Shown here piece by piece: positions 7,014 through 17,178 of a stretch of DNA of 64,000 nucleotides (position 1 is the first letter of the stretch; every line of letters begins with the position of its first letter). Position numbers and translations under genes: made by a program. The notes below the pieces were generated by a model. It saw only the letters and a program-made list of their open reading frames with translations, was not told where the DNA came from and ran no database searches. This DNA is from Chthoniobacteraceae bacterium (GTDB lineage Bacteria > Verrucomicrobiota > Verrucomicrobiia > Chthoniobacterales > Chthoniobacteraceae), in NCBI GenBank assembly GCA_947476045.1, contig CANJNZ010000008.1, positions 1-64,000 on the forward strand, written 5' to 3'.

Positions 7014-10000
7014 GCAAACACGTTTTCCAACATCCGCAGGAGAAGGGCGATGGCCCGAAGTATTGGCGTAGCCTTGGTCAGTTGGCGGAGACGCCGGACT
7101 TCCAGAACTGGAAGGACAAGGAGTTTCAGACCGGTGCGTCTGAGCTGAACCCCGAAGTGGGTCGCCGGAGCTTTTTGAAATACATGGCTGCGAGTTCGGC
7201 GCTGGCGGGTCTTTCGCTGAGTGCCTGCCGCCGCGAGGAGAAGACGCTGGTGCCTTTCACGAAGGGCGTGGAGTGGAGTGTTCCCGGTAAGCCGGTTTTC
7301 TATGCAACGTCGCGTCCGCATCGCCGTGGGGCGCATCCGCTGGTGGCGGTGACGCATGATGGTCGTCCGACGAAGGTAGAGGGCAATCCGAATCACGCAG
7401 CGAGCAAGGGTGCGACCGATATTCAGAGCCAGGCATCGCTGCTCGATTTGTATGACCCGGATCGCTCGCGTCGCTTCCAGCACGATGGCGTCGAGGCGAA
7501 GGAAGAAGATTTTACGAAGTGGCTTGGCGAAGTAATCGCGAAGGCTGGTGATGGTGCAGGAATCGCGTTTCTCTCGGAGCATTTCATGTCGCCGTCATTC
7601 GGGCGATTGAAGGGTGTTGTTTCGGAAAAGCTGCCTAATGCAATCTGGGCGACCTACGAACCACTCGGCGGAAGTGAAGCGCGCAAGGCGTGTGAGGCGA
7701 GCTTTGGCGAAGGAATGCGCGCAGTGCCGCAACTCGACAAGGCGGACGTGATTCTCGCGCTCGACAGCGATTTCCTCGGTTTCGATGAGGGACGACTCGA
7801 AGGCATCCGTGCATTTTCAAAGCGCCGCTCGCCGGAGCAGAAGATGAACCGCCTTTACGTCGTGGAGAATCGCTACACGACCACCGGTGGCATGGCTGAC
7901 CATCGCTTGCGTGTGCAGGCGAAGATGGTGGCCAATGTAACGCGCCAACTCGCTGAAATCATCGCGGGCAAGACCAATGACGAAGGGCTGAAGTCGCTCG
8001 TTGCGAAGTTCCCGAAGACGTCTGCATTCACCGGCACTCAGGAGAAGTGGATCGCGGAGACCGCTGAAGATTTGATGGCGAACAAGGCCAAGTCCGTCGT
8101 TCTCGTCGGCTATCGTCAGCCCGCGCAAGTGCAGGCGCTCGGCCACGCAATCAACGCAGCGCTCGGCAATCTCGGCGAGACCGTTGTCGGACGGAAGAGT
8201 ATGCATGGCAAGTTAGCCAGCATCGGTGAGTTGGCGAAAGCCATCGGCGAGAAAACGGTGAAGACGCTGTTCATCCTCGGCGGCAATCCAGTTTACAACG
8301 CGCCTGCGGATTTGAATTTTGGCGACTTGGTCAAAGGGATCGAAGTCGTGCGTCACGGTTTCTATGAAGACGAAACGACCTATTCGTTCGACGAAAAAGG
8401 CGCGCGTCATTTCGTGAAATGGCACGTTCCTGCTGCGCACTATCTCGAAGCATGGGGCGATGGTCGCGCGAGCGATGGCAGCTACGTTTCGCAGCAGCCG
8501 ATGATTCTTCCGCTCTTCGGTGGTTGGTCGGAAATCCAGCTCCTCAATTTCATCGCCACGGGCAAGAAGAGCGACGGCCTCGATCTCGTGCAGGATACTT
8601 TCAAAGAAGTCGCCAAGGGAATTGACACGGAGTCGTGGGCGAAATTCCTCCACGACGGATTCCTCGCGGCCAGCGCAGCGCAGGCTGAGACTCTCAGCTT
8701 CAATGCGACGAATGCGGCGGATTTGGTGGCCAGCTACAAAGCTCCTGCAGACGGCTACGAAGTGGTTTTTGCGCCATGCGCAAAAGTGGACGACGGCCGC
8801 TATTCGAACAACGCATGGCTGCAAGAGTTGCCTGATCCGATCACGAAAGTCACGTGGGACAACGCCGCACTCATCAGCCCGGCGACCGCCAAGAAGCTCG
8901 GAATGGAAGCCAAGCTGGGCAATGGTCACTTTGATTTCGACAATGGCACTTGGATCACCATCGAGGTGAACAAGGCAAAGCTGGAAATTCCCGTCTATAT
9001 CGCGCCGGGACATGCCGACGATAGCATTACCATCGCACTCGGTTACGGTCACACGCACGAAGGTCGCGTGGGCGGACGCGAGGGGAACTACATGTCGCAC
9101 GGTGGACTGTTCGCGAAGAAGAGTCAGGTCGGCTTCAATGCCTATCCGCTGCGCACGAGCGAGGCTCACTACATCGCCGGTGGGGCGGAAGTGAAAAAGC
9201 TGTCGAAGAGCGCCTATCAGCTCGCAATCACGCAGGAGCACGGCGCACTCGAAGGACGCGGCGCGGATGTCATTCGCGAGGCGACTGCCGAGACATACGC
9301 CGACGAAAAAGACTTTGCGCGCGACGAGCACTGGCTACACAAGCATCACGCGATGGACGCGGAAGCCGAGGAGCGCGACCGCAACAAATATCCCGTTTCG
9401 CGCAGCGCGTATTCACATCCCGAACTGAACGACAAGAATCATCAGTGGGCGATGGCGATTGATCTTTCGACATGCCTCGGCTGCTCCGCGTGCATGGTCG
9501 CCTGCCAGAGCGAAAACAACATTCCCGTTGTCGGCAAAGAGCAGGTGATTGATGGCCGCGAACTCCACTGGATTCGCATGGATCGCTATTTCGTCAGCAC
9601 GATGAACTCGCGCGACAAGGATGTGAGCATTGACGAGCCGCGCATGGTGAACCAGCCGATGCCCTGCCAGCATTGTGAAAACGCCCCGTGCGAAACGGTC
9701 TGCCCCGTGAATGCGACCGTCCACAGCGATGACGGCCTCAACGTGATGGCTTACAACCGCTGCATCGGCACGCGTTACTGCGCGAATAACTGCCCGTTCA
9801 AGGTGCGTCGCTTCAACTTCTTCGACTTCAACGAGCGCCAGAAAGACAAGTATTTTGTCCCGAATATCATCAACGAAAAAGGCATGGCCGACACGTTGAA
9901 GATGTCGAAAAACCCGAACGTCACCGTTCGTATGCGCGGCGTCATGGAAAAATGCACTTTCTGCGTGCAGCGCGTGCAGGAGGCGAAAATCGCATCCAAG

Positions 10001-10300
10001 GTGCGTGCGAAGGACACCGACAAAGTCCAGGTGCCGACCGACAGCTTCCAGGTCGCCTGTCAGCAGGTCTGCCCGACAGACGCCATCGTCTTCGGCAACC
10101 TCAACGACAAGAACAGCCGCATGTCAAAAATCCGCGGCACCGAAGGAAACGTTGCACATCCACGCGACTACCGCCTCTTTGACTACATCGGCATCAAGCC
10201 GCGCGTGAGCTACCTCGCTCGCGTGATGAACCCAAATCACAAAATGCCTGACGTTCCCAAAGACTGGGCAGGTGCCCATAAAGAAGGAGGGCACGCCTAA
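7010..10300 (+). CDS. actB: Alternative complex III subunit B, molybdopterin-oxidoreductase-like and iron-sulfur fusion
   Basis: 1096 residues; the start [10 protein letters not shown] (ATG 7010, overlapping the actA stop) is preferred over the GTG/TTG-type start at 6992. A twin-arginine-like segment [12 protein letters not shown] sits at about 51-62 after a leader, as in TAT-variant-translocated family members. Residues of about 100-760 form the molybdopterin-oxidoreductase-like B1 part, which in ACIII carries no molybdenum. The C-terminal third is the ferredoxin-like B2 part with four cysteine motifs ([40 protein letters not shown]...CQQVC). Periplasmic or peripheral, it links the ActA hemes to the quinol-reacting membrane subunits. 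Stop and the next start overlap (TAATG). Confidence 0.92.
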   Translation: MSKHVFQHPQEKGDGPKYWRSLGQLAETPDFQNWKDKEFQTGASELNPEVGRRSFLKYMAASSALAGLSLSACRREEKTLVPFTKGVEWSVPGKPVFYATSRPHRRGAHPLVAVTHDGRPTKVEGNPNHAASKGATDIQSQASLLDLYDPDRSRRFQHDGVEAKEEDFTKWLGEVIAKAGDGAGIAFLSEHFMSPSFGRLKGVVSEKLPNAIWATYEPLGGSEARKACEASFGEGMRAVPQLDKADVILALDSDFLGFDEGRLEGIRAFSKRRSPEQKMNRLYVVENRYTTTGGMADHRLRVQAKMVANVTRQLAEIIAGKTNDEGLKSLVAKFPKTSAFTGTQEKWIAETAEDLMANKAKSVVLVGYRQPAQVQALGHAINAALGNLGETVVGRKSMHGKLASIGELAKAIGEKTVKTLFILGGNPVYNAPADLNFGDLVKGIEVVRHGFYEDETTYSFDEKGARHFVKWHVPAAHYLEAWGDGRASDGSYVSQQPMILPLFGGWSEIQLLNFIATGKKSDGLDLVQDTFKEVAKGIDTESWAKFLHDGFLAASAAQAETLSFNATNAADLVASYKAPADGYEVVFAPCAKVDDGRYSNNAWLQELPDPITKVTWDNAALISPATAKKLGMEAKLGNGHFDFDNGTWITIEVNKAKLEIPVYIAPGHADDSITIALGYGHTHEGRVGGREGNYMSHGGLFAKKSQVGFNAYPLRTSEAHYIAGGAEVKKLSKSAYQLAITQEHGALEGRGADVIREATAETYADEKDFARDEHWLHKHHAMDAEAEERDRNKYPVSRSAYSHPELNDKNHQWAMAIDLSTCLGCSACMVACQSENNIPVVGKEQVIDGRELHWIRMDRYFVSTMNSRDKDVSIDEPRMVNQPMPCQHCENAPCETVCPVNATVHSDDGLNVMAYNRCIGTRYCANNCPFKVRRFNFFDFNERQKDKYFVPNIINEKGMADTLKMSKNPNVTVRMRGVMEKCTFCVQRVQEAKIASKVRAKDTDKVQVPTDSFQVACQQVCPTDAIVFGNLNDKNSRMSKIRGTEGNVAHPRDYRLFDYIGIKPRVSYLARVMNPNHKMPDVPKDWAGAHKEGGHA

Positions 10301-11769
10301 TGGCTGACATCGCACACACATCAAAGGGCGACGAATGCGAAGTAGTCCTGCACTGCCCGCCGGAACTGAAAAAGATTCCGTTGGTCAATCATGACCGCTC
10401 CTTCGCTTGGATTACCGAAAACGTCGCGAGCATCTGCGAGGAAAAGACACGCCGATATTGGTGGATCGCATTCTTTCCTCTCGCACTGATCGCACTGCTA
10501 GTTCCGACTTTGCTTTCCTATCAGGTCGCAAACGGCGTTGGCGTCTGGGGTGAAAACCAGCCGTTTGGCTGGGCTTGGGACATCACGAATTTCGTTTTCT
10601 GGATCGGCATCGGCCATGCCGGAACTCTGATTTCGGCGATCCTTTTTCTCACCCGGCAAAAGTGGCGCACTTCGATCAATCGCGCGGCTGAAGCCATGAC
10701 GCTTTTTGCCGTGATGTGCGCCGCGCTCTATCCGGGCTTCCATGTCGGTCGTTTTTGGAAGGCGTGGTATCTGTTCCCGATTCCGAACCACATGGCGCTT
10801 TGGCAAAACTATCGCTCGCCACTGCTGTGGGACGTGTTCGCTGTTTCGACCTATTTCACGGTGTCGGTGCTGTTCTGGTATGTAGGCCTCATTCCCGACC
10901 TCGCCACGCTCCGTGACCGCGCAAAATCGAAAATCAAGCAATGGGGCTACGGCCTTGCGGCACTCGGCTGGCGCGGTGGCAACCGCCACTGGCAGCACTA
11001 TGAGATGGCGTATTTGATTCTCGCCGGTCTCAGCACGCCGCTCGTGTTGTCCGTTCACTCCATCGTCTCCTTCGACTTCGCAACTTCGGTCATCCCCGGA
11101 TGGCACACCACGATTTTCCCCCCGTATTTCGTCGCGGGTGCAATCTTCGGCGGCTTCGCCATGGTGCTCACGCTCATGCTACCGGCGCGGCTTTTCTATC
11201 CGCAACTTGATGACATGATCACGCGGAACCATGTGGACAAGATGGCCAAGATCATCCTGCTCACTGGCAGCATCGTCGGCTACGCCTACCTCATGGAGTT
11301 GTTCGTGGCGCTCGTTTACTCGGGCAATTTCTACGAATACAACGCGTTCTACAATCGTGCGACGGGATGGTATTCATGGCACTACGCAATGATGATGTTC
11401 TGCAACGTCATTGCTCCGCAGGTTTTCTGGTCCAAGAGAATCCGCCACAATTACATTTGCGTATTTTTCATCTGCCAACTCGTGAACGCGGGTATGTGGT
11501 ATGAGCGTTTTGTGATTATCGGCACCACGCTGGCGCAGGACTTCCTGCCTTCCTCGTGGGGACACTACACGCCGTCGTGGGTGGAGGTATTCACCTTCAT
11601 CGGCACGTTCGGGATGTTCATATCGCTCTTCCTCTTGTTCATGCGTTTCCTTCCGATGATTACCATCTTCGAAGTCAAAGCGGTGAAGCCCGAGGCCGAC
11701 CCGCATCACGAACCTGATCATTCGCACGGCGAAAAATCCGCGCACCCGAAGGAGGCGGCTGTTCACTAG
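10300..11769 (+). CDS. actC: Alternative complex III subunit C, NrfD/PsrC-like membrane protein
   Basis: 489 residues with about ten predicted transmembrane helices and the polysulfide-reductase NrfD family pattern (for example [21 protein letters not shown] and [12 protein letters not shown]). In ACIII this subunit carries the quinol site and is a candidate proton path. A soluble N-terminus of about 60 residues and a His-rich C-terminal tail ([11 protein letters not shown]) are cytoplasmic. A good ribosome binding site, AGAAGGAGG, lies inside the end of actB. The paralogue actF lies three genes downstream. Confidence 0.92.
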   Translation: MADIAHTSKGDECEVVLHCPPELKKIPLVNHDRSFAWITENVASICEEKTRRYWWIAFFPLALIALLVPTLLSYQVANGVGVWGENQPFGWAWDITNFVFWIGIGHAGTLISAILFLTRQKWRTSINRAAEAMTLFAVMCAALYPGFHVGRFWKAWYLFPIPNHMALWQNYRSPLLWDVFAVSTYFTVSVLFWYVGLIPDLATLRDRAKSKIKQWGYGLAALGWRGGNRHWQHYEMAYLILAGLSTPLVLSVHSIVSFDFATSVIPGWHTTIFPPYFVAGAIFGGFAMVLTLMLPARLFYPQLDDMITRNHVDKMAKIILLTGSIVGYAYLMELFVALVYSGNFYEYNAFYNRATGWYSWHYAMMMFCNVIAPQVFWSKRIRHNYICVFFICQLVNAGMWYERFVIIGTTLAQDFLPSSWGHYTPSWVEVFTFIGTFGMFISLFLLFMRFLPMITIFEVKAVKPEADPHHEPDHSHGEKSAHPKEAAVH

Positions 11770-11771
11770 TC

Positions 11772-12338
11772 ATGGCTGAATCTTTCAAACGTCTTCATGC
11801 AATCGGTGCGGAGTTCGACACGACTTCCGCCATCTACCACGCTGCGGAGAAAGTCCGTGACGCCGGTTACACCAATTGGGATTGCCACACGCCATTCCCC
11901 GTTCACGGGATGGACAAGGCGATGGGCATGAAAAAATCATGGCTCAGCGCGTTCGTCTTTGCCTGCGGCCTCACGGGTTTCATCACCGGGCTTTTGCTCG
12001 TCACCGTCACTTCGTTCGGGCTTTACCCGACCATCGTGAACGGCAAACCGAACGACTGGACTCATGGTGCCGGAGCGATGCAGTTCTTCTTCCCGGTCAT
12101 GTATGAGTTGACGATTTTGTTCAGCGCTTTCGGAGCGGTCTTCGGCATGATCATTCGCAACGGCCTTCCGAAATTCCATCATCCGCTCTTTAACTGGAGC
12201 CGCTTCGCCAAAGCCACGGACGACAAATTCTTCATTATCATCGAGAGCAGCGACCCCATGTTCTCGGAGACGAAAACCAAGGCTTTCCTCGACAGCCTTG
12301 GCGGCAAACACATCACACCTGTCTTCGACCACGAGTAA
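11772..12338 (+). CDS. actD: Alternative complex III subunit D (DUF3341 family)
   Basis: 188 residues with two central transmembrane helices (about 57-80 and 105-130), flanked by a soluble N-terminal domain containing NWDCHTPFPVHGMDKAMG, a motif typical of DUF3341/ActD. An AAGGAGG site lies about ten bases before the start. ActD is a structural membrane subunit of ACIII with no cofactor. It lies between actC and actE as in other ACIII operons. Confidence 0.9.
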   Translation: MAESFKRLHAIGAEFDTTSAIYHAAEKVRDAGYTNWDCHTPFPVHGMDKAMGMKKSWLSAFVFACGLTGFITGLLLVTVTSFGLYPTIVNGKPNDWTHGAGAMQFFFPVMYELTILFSAFGAVFGMIIRNGLPKFHHPLFNWSRFAKATDDKFFIIIESSDPMFSETKTKAFLDSLGGKHITPVFDHE

Positions 12339-12341
12339 GCC

Positions 12342-13028
12342 ATGATGAAAATTTCATTCGGAGCTTTGACTATCGTAGGCGTTCTCGCCCTTGGTTTCGC
12401 GGGCTTTCGCGGCGCTAAGACGGAATTGACCCACGTTGAGTGGTTCAACGACATGGCGCATCAGCCAAAGGAACAACCGCAGCACCACAGCACGTTCTTT
12501 AGCGACGGGCGTTCTGCCCGCCAGCCTGTGGCTGGAACGGTGCCGATTGGTTTCAATTTGGAAGGCCGCTATTTTCAGAGCGAGGGAAACAATCTGGTGG
12601 ATGGCCACGGTGGCTTTGCAAACCAACCCGACTATTTCAACACGGGGCGCATGGGCGATGTGTATGGCGACGGGATTCCCGAAGTTCTCGCAAAACGCGG
12701 AGCCGAGTTGCTCAGCCGTGGCCAGGAGCGCTACGATATCAGTTGCGCAATATGCCATGGAAAAGCAGGGCAGGGGAACGGTCCGGTCAAGGCGTTTGGC
12801 TTGATGACTATTCGCGCACTCACCGACGAGCCTCTCCGTGCGCAGTCGGATGGACAAATTTTCAACACCATCACCCACGGCAAAAGCACGATGGGTGCAT
12901 ACGGGCCTGTGATTGCCGTCGAGGATCGTTGGGCGATTGTTGCCTACGTCCGTGCACTGCAAAAAGTGGCCGAGGGAAAACTCGCAGCCGTTGCTGCCGA
13001 AACCAAACCTGCTGAAGCGAAGAAATGA
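12342..13028 (+). CDS. actE: Alternative complex III subunit E, monoheme cytochrome c
   Basis: 228 residues with an N-terminal membrane anchor or signal (about 1-22) and one heme site, CAICHGKAGQGNGP, in a class I cytochrome c fold. A distal methionine could come from the KSTMGAYGP segment. In ACIII, ActE is the membrane-anchored monoheme subunit likely to hand electrons to downstream acceptors. It ends in an Ala/Lys-rich tail and overlaps actF by four bases (ATGA). Confidence 0.88.
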   Translation: MMKISFGALTIVGVLALGFAGFRGAKTELTHVEWFNDMAHQPKEQPQHHSTFFSDGRSARQPVAGTVPIGFNLEGRYFQSEGNNLVDGHGGFANQPDYFNTGRMGDVYGDGIPEVLAKRGAELLSRGQERYDISCAICHGKAGQGNGPVKAFGLMTIRALTDEPLRAQSDGQIFNTITHGKSTMGAYGPVIAVEDRWAIVAYVRALQKVAEGKLAAVAAETKPAEAKK

Positions 13029-14221
13029 GCGACCACCATCACATTCCACAGGCGGAAAAATTTGACGCCAAGAAGGGCGCAAAGCTCAAGGGCTTGTTCC
13101 TTGGTGCAGCAGGCGTTGGACTTGTCGGGGCGGGTGCAACTTTTGTCATGAGCCCAACGCTTGGTGCTCACGCCTGGCTGTTTGCATTCTTCTATTTCTT
13201 CACCGTGCTGGTCGGTTGCTTCTTCTGGAACTGCCTGCATCACGCCACGGATTCCGAGTGGTCGGTCGTCGTGCGCCGTCAGATCGAAAATCTCGCCTCG
13301 CTTCTCAAATACATCGGTGTGTTTTTCATCCCGATCGCGCTTTGCACAACGATTCTTTACGCGTGGTTCACAGCTGACCCGAAGACAGACATCCTTCTCG
13401 CGGGGACCAAGAGCGCCTATCTGAACAAACCGTTTTTCTGGGCGCGTGCGCTCGCGTTTTTCGGCCTGCTTTTCCTCCTGCCAAATATCCTGCGTAAACG
13501 CAGCATGGCGCAGGACAAGGACGGTGCCGCATCACATACCTTTACGATGCGTAAAGCGGCGATTGCCGGAATTCCCACGCTCGCAATCTGCCTCACCTTT
13601 GCTGGTATTGACTGGCTGAAGGCGCTCAATCACCACTGGTATTCCACCATGTGGGGCGTGTATCTTTTCGCCGGCGCGGCGGGTGCCTCGATGGCGCTGA
13701 TCGTTCTGACCTGTAAATGGCTCCAGAGTCAGGGCTATCTGAAGCCAGTCACCGAGGAGCACTATCATTTGATGGGCAAATTTCTCTTCGCCTTCACGGT
13801 GTTCTGGGCCTACATCGGCTTCTCGCAATACATGCTCATCACCTACGCGAACATTGATGAGGAAACGATTTACTTCCGCGTTCGCAACACCGGCAGTTGG
13901 AACTATCTCAGCATGTTCCTCGTTTTTGGACGCTTCTTCTTCATGTTCGTCCCGCTCCTTTTCCAAGGGCTGAAAAAATCACGTGGCATCATCTTCTGTG
14001 CGTCGTGGATTCTGTTCATGCAGTTCGTCGATTTGTTCATCATCATCATGCCCGAGGTTAGTCCCAATGGATTCTCCTTCGCTGGTTTGATTGCCACGAT
14101 ATTCCCATGGCTCGGTATCGCCGGTTGCCTCGGCCTGCTTTTCCTCAAACACCTCGGTCAAGCCTGCGTCTTCCCGACTAAGGATCCGCGTCTCGCCGAA
14201 TCGCTCAAATTTACGAACTGA
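13025..14221 (+). CDS. actF: Alternative complex III subunit F, NrfD-like membrane protein
   Basis: 398 residues, about ten transmembrane helices, related to ActC. Conserved ActF-like stretches include FFYFFTVLVGCFFWNCLHHA and FWAYIGFSQYMLITYANIDEET. It is a membrane-embedded ACIII subunit thought to take part in quinol binding or proton handling. It is the last recognisable ACIII gene in the canonical order A-B-C-D-E-F. Only one base separates its stop from the next start. Confidence 0.9.
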   Translation: MSDHHHIPQAEKFDAKKGAKLKGLFLGAAGVGLVGAGATFVMSPTLGAHAWLFAFFYFFTVLVGCFFWNCLHHATDSEWSVVVRRQIENLASLLKYIGVFFIPIALCTTILYAWFTADPKTDILLAGTKSAYLNKPFFWARALAFFGLLFLLPNILRKRSMAQDKDGAASHTFTMRKAAIAGIPTLAICLTFAGIDWLKALNHHWYSTMWGVYLFAGAAGASMALIVLTCKWLQSQGYLKPVTEEHYHLMGKFLFAFTVFWAYIGFSQYMLITYANIDEETIYFRVRNTGSWNYLSMFLVFGRFFFMFVPLLFQGLKKSRGIIFCASWILFMQFVDLFIIIMPEVSPNGFSFAGLIATIFPWLGIAGCLGLLFLKHLGQACVFPTKDPRLAESLKFTN

Positions 14222-14222
14222 T

Positions 14223-14912
14223 ATGAGTCACAGCGTTACAACACCCGGAGGATTTTTCATCGGACTCGGCGGCATCGCCCTGTCTCTCGTCGTGGTCGGA
14301 GCTGTTTACTCTTTGGTGAAATCGCCCGAACTTGGCGATGAGTTGAAACCGCAGCAAATCTCGCTCGGCCTCGCGCCAGCGGCAGACTCAACCGGCGATG
14401 CACGCAACGCGAAGAATGAAGAAGTGAGCAAGCTTCTCACGACTGCAGGAGCGAAATATAACGGCGGAGCAAAGCCGAACATCAACAAACTCGACGACCT
14501 TCGTGGAGTAGTGCGTTACCGCGAAGCGCAGAAATCCATCGCTGACGCCGAAAAGGTTCTTGGCGCTCCATCAAGCTTGAAAGCAGCCGACGGCAAGACT
14601 CTTTCTGTGCTGGCTGCAGCTATGCAGGATGTCGAAAAGAACATCGCAGCAAAGAAACCTGCACCTAGTGCGGTCAAAGTGGACATCGCACCACCCGCAG
14701 AGCCTACCATGCCGCCACCCATGCCGAACGTGCAAAGCGGTGGAGCGAATACCGTGATTTTTTCCGCACCAGCCGAAAAGAAAGCTGAAGCTCCAAAGAG
14801 CGCAGAGCCTGAAAAGCCCGCTGCTGCACCTGAGCCAAAGAAATCAGCCGCGTTGGGCGCAACGATTTCCGGATTTGCATCGAACAGTTCTACAATTGGT
14901 CTGAACCGCTGA
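14223..14912 (+). CDS. Membrane-anchored Ala/Pro-rich protein of the ACIII operon, function unknown
   Basis: 229 residues from the ATG at 14223 (MSHSVTTPGG). The longer track start at 14091 would overlap actF deeply and is rejected. There is one N-terminal transmembrane helix (about 11-31), then a soluble domain including DDLRGVVRYREAQKSIADAEKVLG, then a long Pro/Ala/Lys-rich tail (about 150-215). There are no cofactor motifs. It lies exactly between actF and the cbb3-like cassette with one- and two-base gaps, so it is expressed with them. It may be a small ACIII accessory (an ActG analogue) or a tether between complexes. I do not recognise the family. Confidence 0.7.
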   Translation: MSHSVTTPGGFFIGLGGIALSLVVVGAVYSLVKSPELGDELKPQQISLGLAPAADSTGDARNAKNEEVSKLLTTAGAKYNGGAKPNINKLDDLRGVVRYREAQKSIADAEKVLGAPSSLKAADGKTLSVLAAAMQDVEKNIAAKKPAPSAVKVDIAPPAEPTMPPPMPNVQSGGANTVIFSAPAEKKAEAPKSAEPEKPAAAPEPKKSAALGATISGFASNSSTIGLNR

Positions 14913-14913
14913 A

Positions 14914-16491
14914 ATGACCACGACACAACATACATTACTTTCCACCTCGCTCGGCACGGCAGCGCCATCGAAGCAGCCCACGAAGCCTGCTGCATCTGCA
15001 CCGTCGCCAGCGAAATCAGCAGCGCCACAGCAGGTCACACAGCGCGACATCGAAAACGTCGAGCGCGCGCTCATTGATCAATCCGCGCGCGGCCCAGTGC
15101 TCACATTTTTCACGACCGGTATTTTCTGGCTGCTCGTTTCCGTGGTGCTCGGCTTCATCGCTTCGAAAAAACTACACGTTCCCGAGTATCACAGCTCACA
15201 CAGTTGGATGACCTACGGGCGTGTCTGGCCCGCCTACACGACAGCGCTCATCTACGGCTGGTGCTCGCTTGCTGGCATGGGCGTTGCAACCTGGCTCATC
15301 GGGCGTCTGACTCGCGTGGCCATCCAAGCACCGGGAATCTTGCAATGGGGCGCATGGTTCTGGAATGCCGGTGTAGCAGCAGGGGTGATTACGATTCTAG
15401 GCGGCTACAACTCCGGGCTGGAATATTTTGAAATGCATCCCGCCGCGAAGCTGTGCATGTTCATCGGCTTCCTGCTCATCGGAGTCTGGGGCTTGATTTT
15501 ATTCCGCTACAAACGCACGGCGGCTCCTTACATCTCAGTTTCCTATCTTGTTGCGGCATTCCTTTTGTTCCCGCTCTTCTTCGGAAGTGCGGCGGCGCTC
15601 GGCTCAAACACATCAATGACCGGCGTGATGAAAAATGTCGTCAATGCTTGGTATCAGGGCGGACTTTTCAATCTGTGGTTCGGCTGCATCGGCATCGCGG
15701 CGGCGTATTACTTCATCCCGAAAGTCATCAACCGCCCCGTGTATAGCTACAATCTGGCGAACATCGGTTTCTGGTCGTGGGTGTTTCTCGGCGGACTAAC
15801 CGCGATGACCAAACTCAGCGGCGGTCCAGTTCCTGCCTACTTGGTGACCATCAGCGTCGCCGCAAGCATCCTTCTCATCATCCCGATCGTAACGCTTACG
15901 ACCAACTTTGTTCGCACTATGAAGGGACACACCGCAAACATGGCGTATTCGCCGACGCTTCGTTTTGTTTTTGTCGGCACGATTTTCTTCAGCATCGCTG
16001 CTTCGCTCAACGTTCTCTCCGCGCTGCGCTCGGTGGATAGCTACACGCATTTCACACCGTGGGCGCACGGGCAGGTTCACGCGATGGTGCTCGGCTTCTT
16101 CAGCATGGTGATGTTTGGAGCCATCTATTACATCACGCCGCGTCTTGTGGGTTGCGAGTGGTTGTCACGCACGTTCATCAAACTGCACTTCCTCGGCACG
16201 GCTTACGGTGGCGCAACGATTATCGCGCTCTTCCTCATCAGTGGCGTCTTCATGGGCTTCACGCTGAACGAGCCTGCTGCGGTAGAGCAGCCATCAGGCA
16301 CTGCTATATGGAATTTCTTCAACGTTCCGCAGAACGCAGGCTTTTGTAACGCGGTGAAAACCTACATCGGCTATTTCTTCTTCGGCATTGCTCAGTTCAT
16401 CTTCGCAATTCACTTCCTTTTCATGCGTCTGCGCATCGGCCAGCCTGCTGGTGAGCCGACGCTCTTTGCAAACCCAGGGGAGGCTCACTAA
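14914..16491 (+). CDS. CcoN-like (cbb3 oxidase subunit I) protein lacking most metal and heme ligands
   Basis: 525 residues: an Ala/Pro-rich cytoplasmic leader of about 45 residues, then about twelve transmembrane helices. Homology to cbb3 subunit I is clear from YYFIPKVINRPVYSYNLANIGFW and from WAHGQVHAMVLGF near the heme site. Aligned by eye to canonical CcoN, the CuB histidine of WYGHN is replaced (WYQGG), the His-His pair of GPHHLHY is absent (TAMTKLSGG), the heme b3 ligand His is Gln (GQVH instead of GHVH), and the N-terminal low-spin heme ligand is Tyr (WPAYTTA instead of RPLHTNA). Only the other low-spin His remains. It cannot reduce oxygen in the known way. It abuts a CcoO-like gene with no gap. 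Confidence 0.8.
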   Translation: MTTTQHTLLSTSLGTAAPSKQPTKPAASAPSPAKSAAPQQVTQRDIENVERALIDQSARGPVLTFFTTGIFWLLVSVVLGFIASKKLHVPEYHSSHSWMTYGRVWPAYTTALIYGWCSLAGMGVATWLIGRLTRVAIQAPGILQWGAWFWNAGVAAGVITILGGYNSGLEYFEMHPAAKLCMFIGFLLIGVWGLILFRYKRTAAPYISVSYLVAAFLLFPLFFGSAAALGSNTSMTGVMKNVVNAWYQGGLFNLWFGCIGIAAAYYFIPKVINRPVYSYNLANIGFWSWVFLGGLTAMTKLSGGPVPAYLVTISVAASILLIIPIVTLTTNFVRTMKGHTANMAYSPTLRFVFVGTIFFSIAASLNVLSALRSVDSYTHFTPWAHGQVHAMVLGFFSMVMFGAIYYITPRLVGCEWLSRTFIKLHFLGTAYGGATIIALFLISGVFMGFTLNEPAAVEQPSGTAIWNFFNVPQNAGFCNAVKTYIGYFFFGIAQFIFAIHFLFMRLRIGQPAGEPTLFANPGEAH

Positions 16492-17178
16492 ATGGAAAAA
16501 CAGAGCACACTTTTCACCGGAATCTTCGGAGCATTCATCTTCTCTTGCGGAGCGATGGTGCTGCTGCCCAGTAGCCAAATCGGCGCGCTGCAACCTCAGG
16601 TCACATGGGACGAGGGACAAAACTCTCCGAGCGATGTGTATCCCGTTAAACTAGAAAACGCACTCGGTCATCGCCCCGGTCAGGCCGTGTATGTGGAGAA
16701 CGGATGCTTTTACTGCCACACGCAGCAAGTGCGCGACCCGCAGTATGGCCCCGATATGGAGCGGGGATGGGGCGTTCGCCGCACCGTTGCGCGTGATCAC
16801 ATTTTCCAAAGCGTGCCGCTTCTTGGTAGCACGCGTCTCGGTCCCGACTTGACGAATTTCGGCTCCGGCACTTGGCGAAATGAAGCAGCAGATGACAAAA
16901 AAGCTCCTGCCAAACGTGATGCGGCTTGGATTTACAAGCATCTCTACGCGCCCAAGAGCAACTTTTCTGATTCTAACTGCCCGCCCTATCCCTACCTCTT
17001 CGAGCGTAAGGACGTCGGTGGGCAACCCTCGCCCGATGCTGTTGCAGTCGAAGGTAATCACCAGATTGTGCCGACGGCAGACGCGCGAAATCTCGCCAAA
17101 TATCTCCTCTCGCTGAACAGCAGCCACGAATTGAAGGAATCGCCAACGGTTATCAAACCCAAGGAGGCAAAGAAATGA
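16492..17178 (+). CDS. CcoO-like monoheme cytochrome c
   Basis: 228 residues with an N-terminal membrane anchor (about 8-26) and one heme site NGCFYCHTQQVR, followed by GPDLTNFG, the pattern of cbb3 subunit II (CcoO/FixO). In canonical CcoO the axial Met lies in a VPESxMPxYPWL motif; here the matching region reads SNCPPYPYLF, so Met seems replaced by Cys. The start codon follows the CcoN-like stop directly and the stop overlaps the next gene, giving a CcoN-CcoO-CcoP-like order. It is periplasmic and would carry electrons near the degenerate CcoN-like subunit. Confidence 0.82.
   Translation: MEKQSTLFTGIFGAFIFSCGAMVLLPSSQIGALQPQVTWDEGQNSPSDVYPVKLENALGHRPGQAVYVENGCFYCHTQQVRDPQYGPDMERGWGVRRTVARDHIFQSVPLLGSTRLGPDLTNFGSGTWRNEAADDKKAPAKRDAAWIYKHLYAPKSNFSDSNCPPYPYLFERKDVGGQPSPDAVAVEGNHQIVPTADARNLAKYLLSLNSSHELKESPTVIKPKEAKK

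Noticed and set aside
8213-9331. 372-residue minus-strand ORF inside actB
   Set aside because: Shadow of a long, well supported gene; Arg/His-rich with no recognisable motif.
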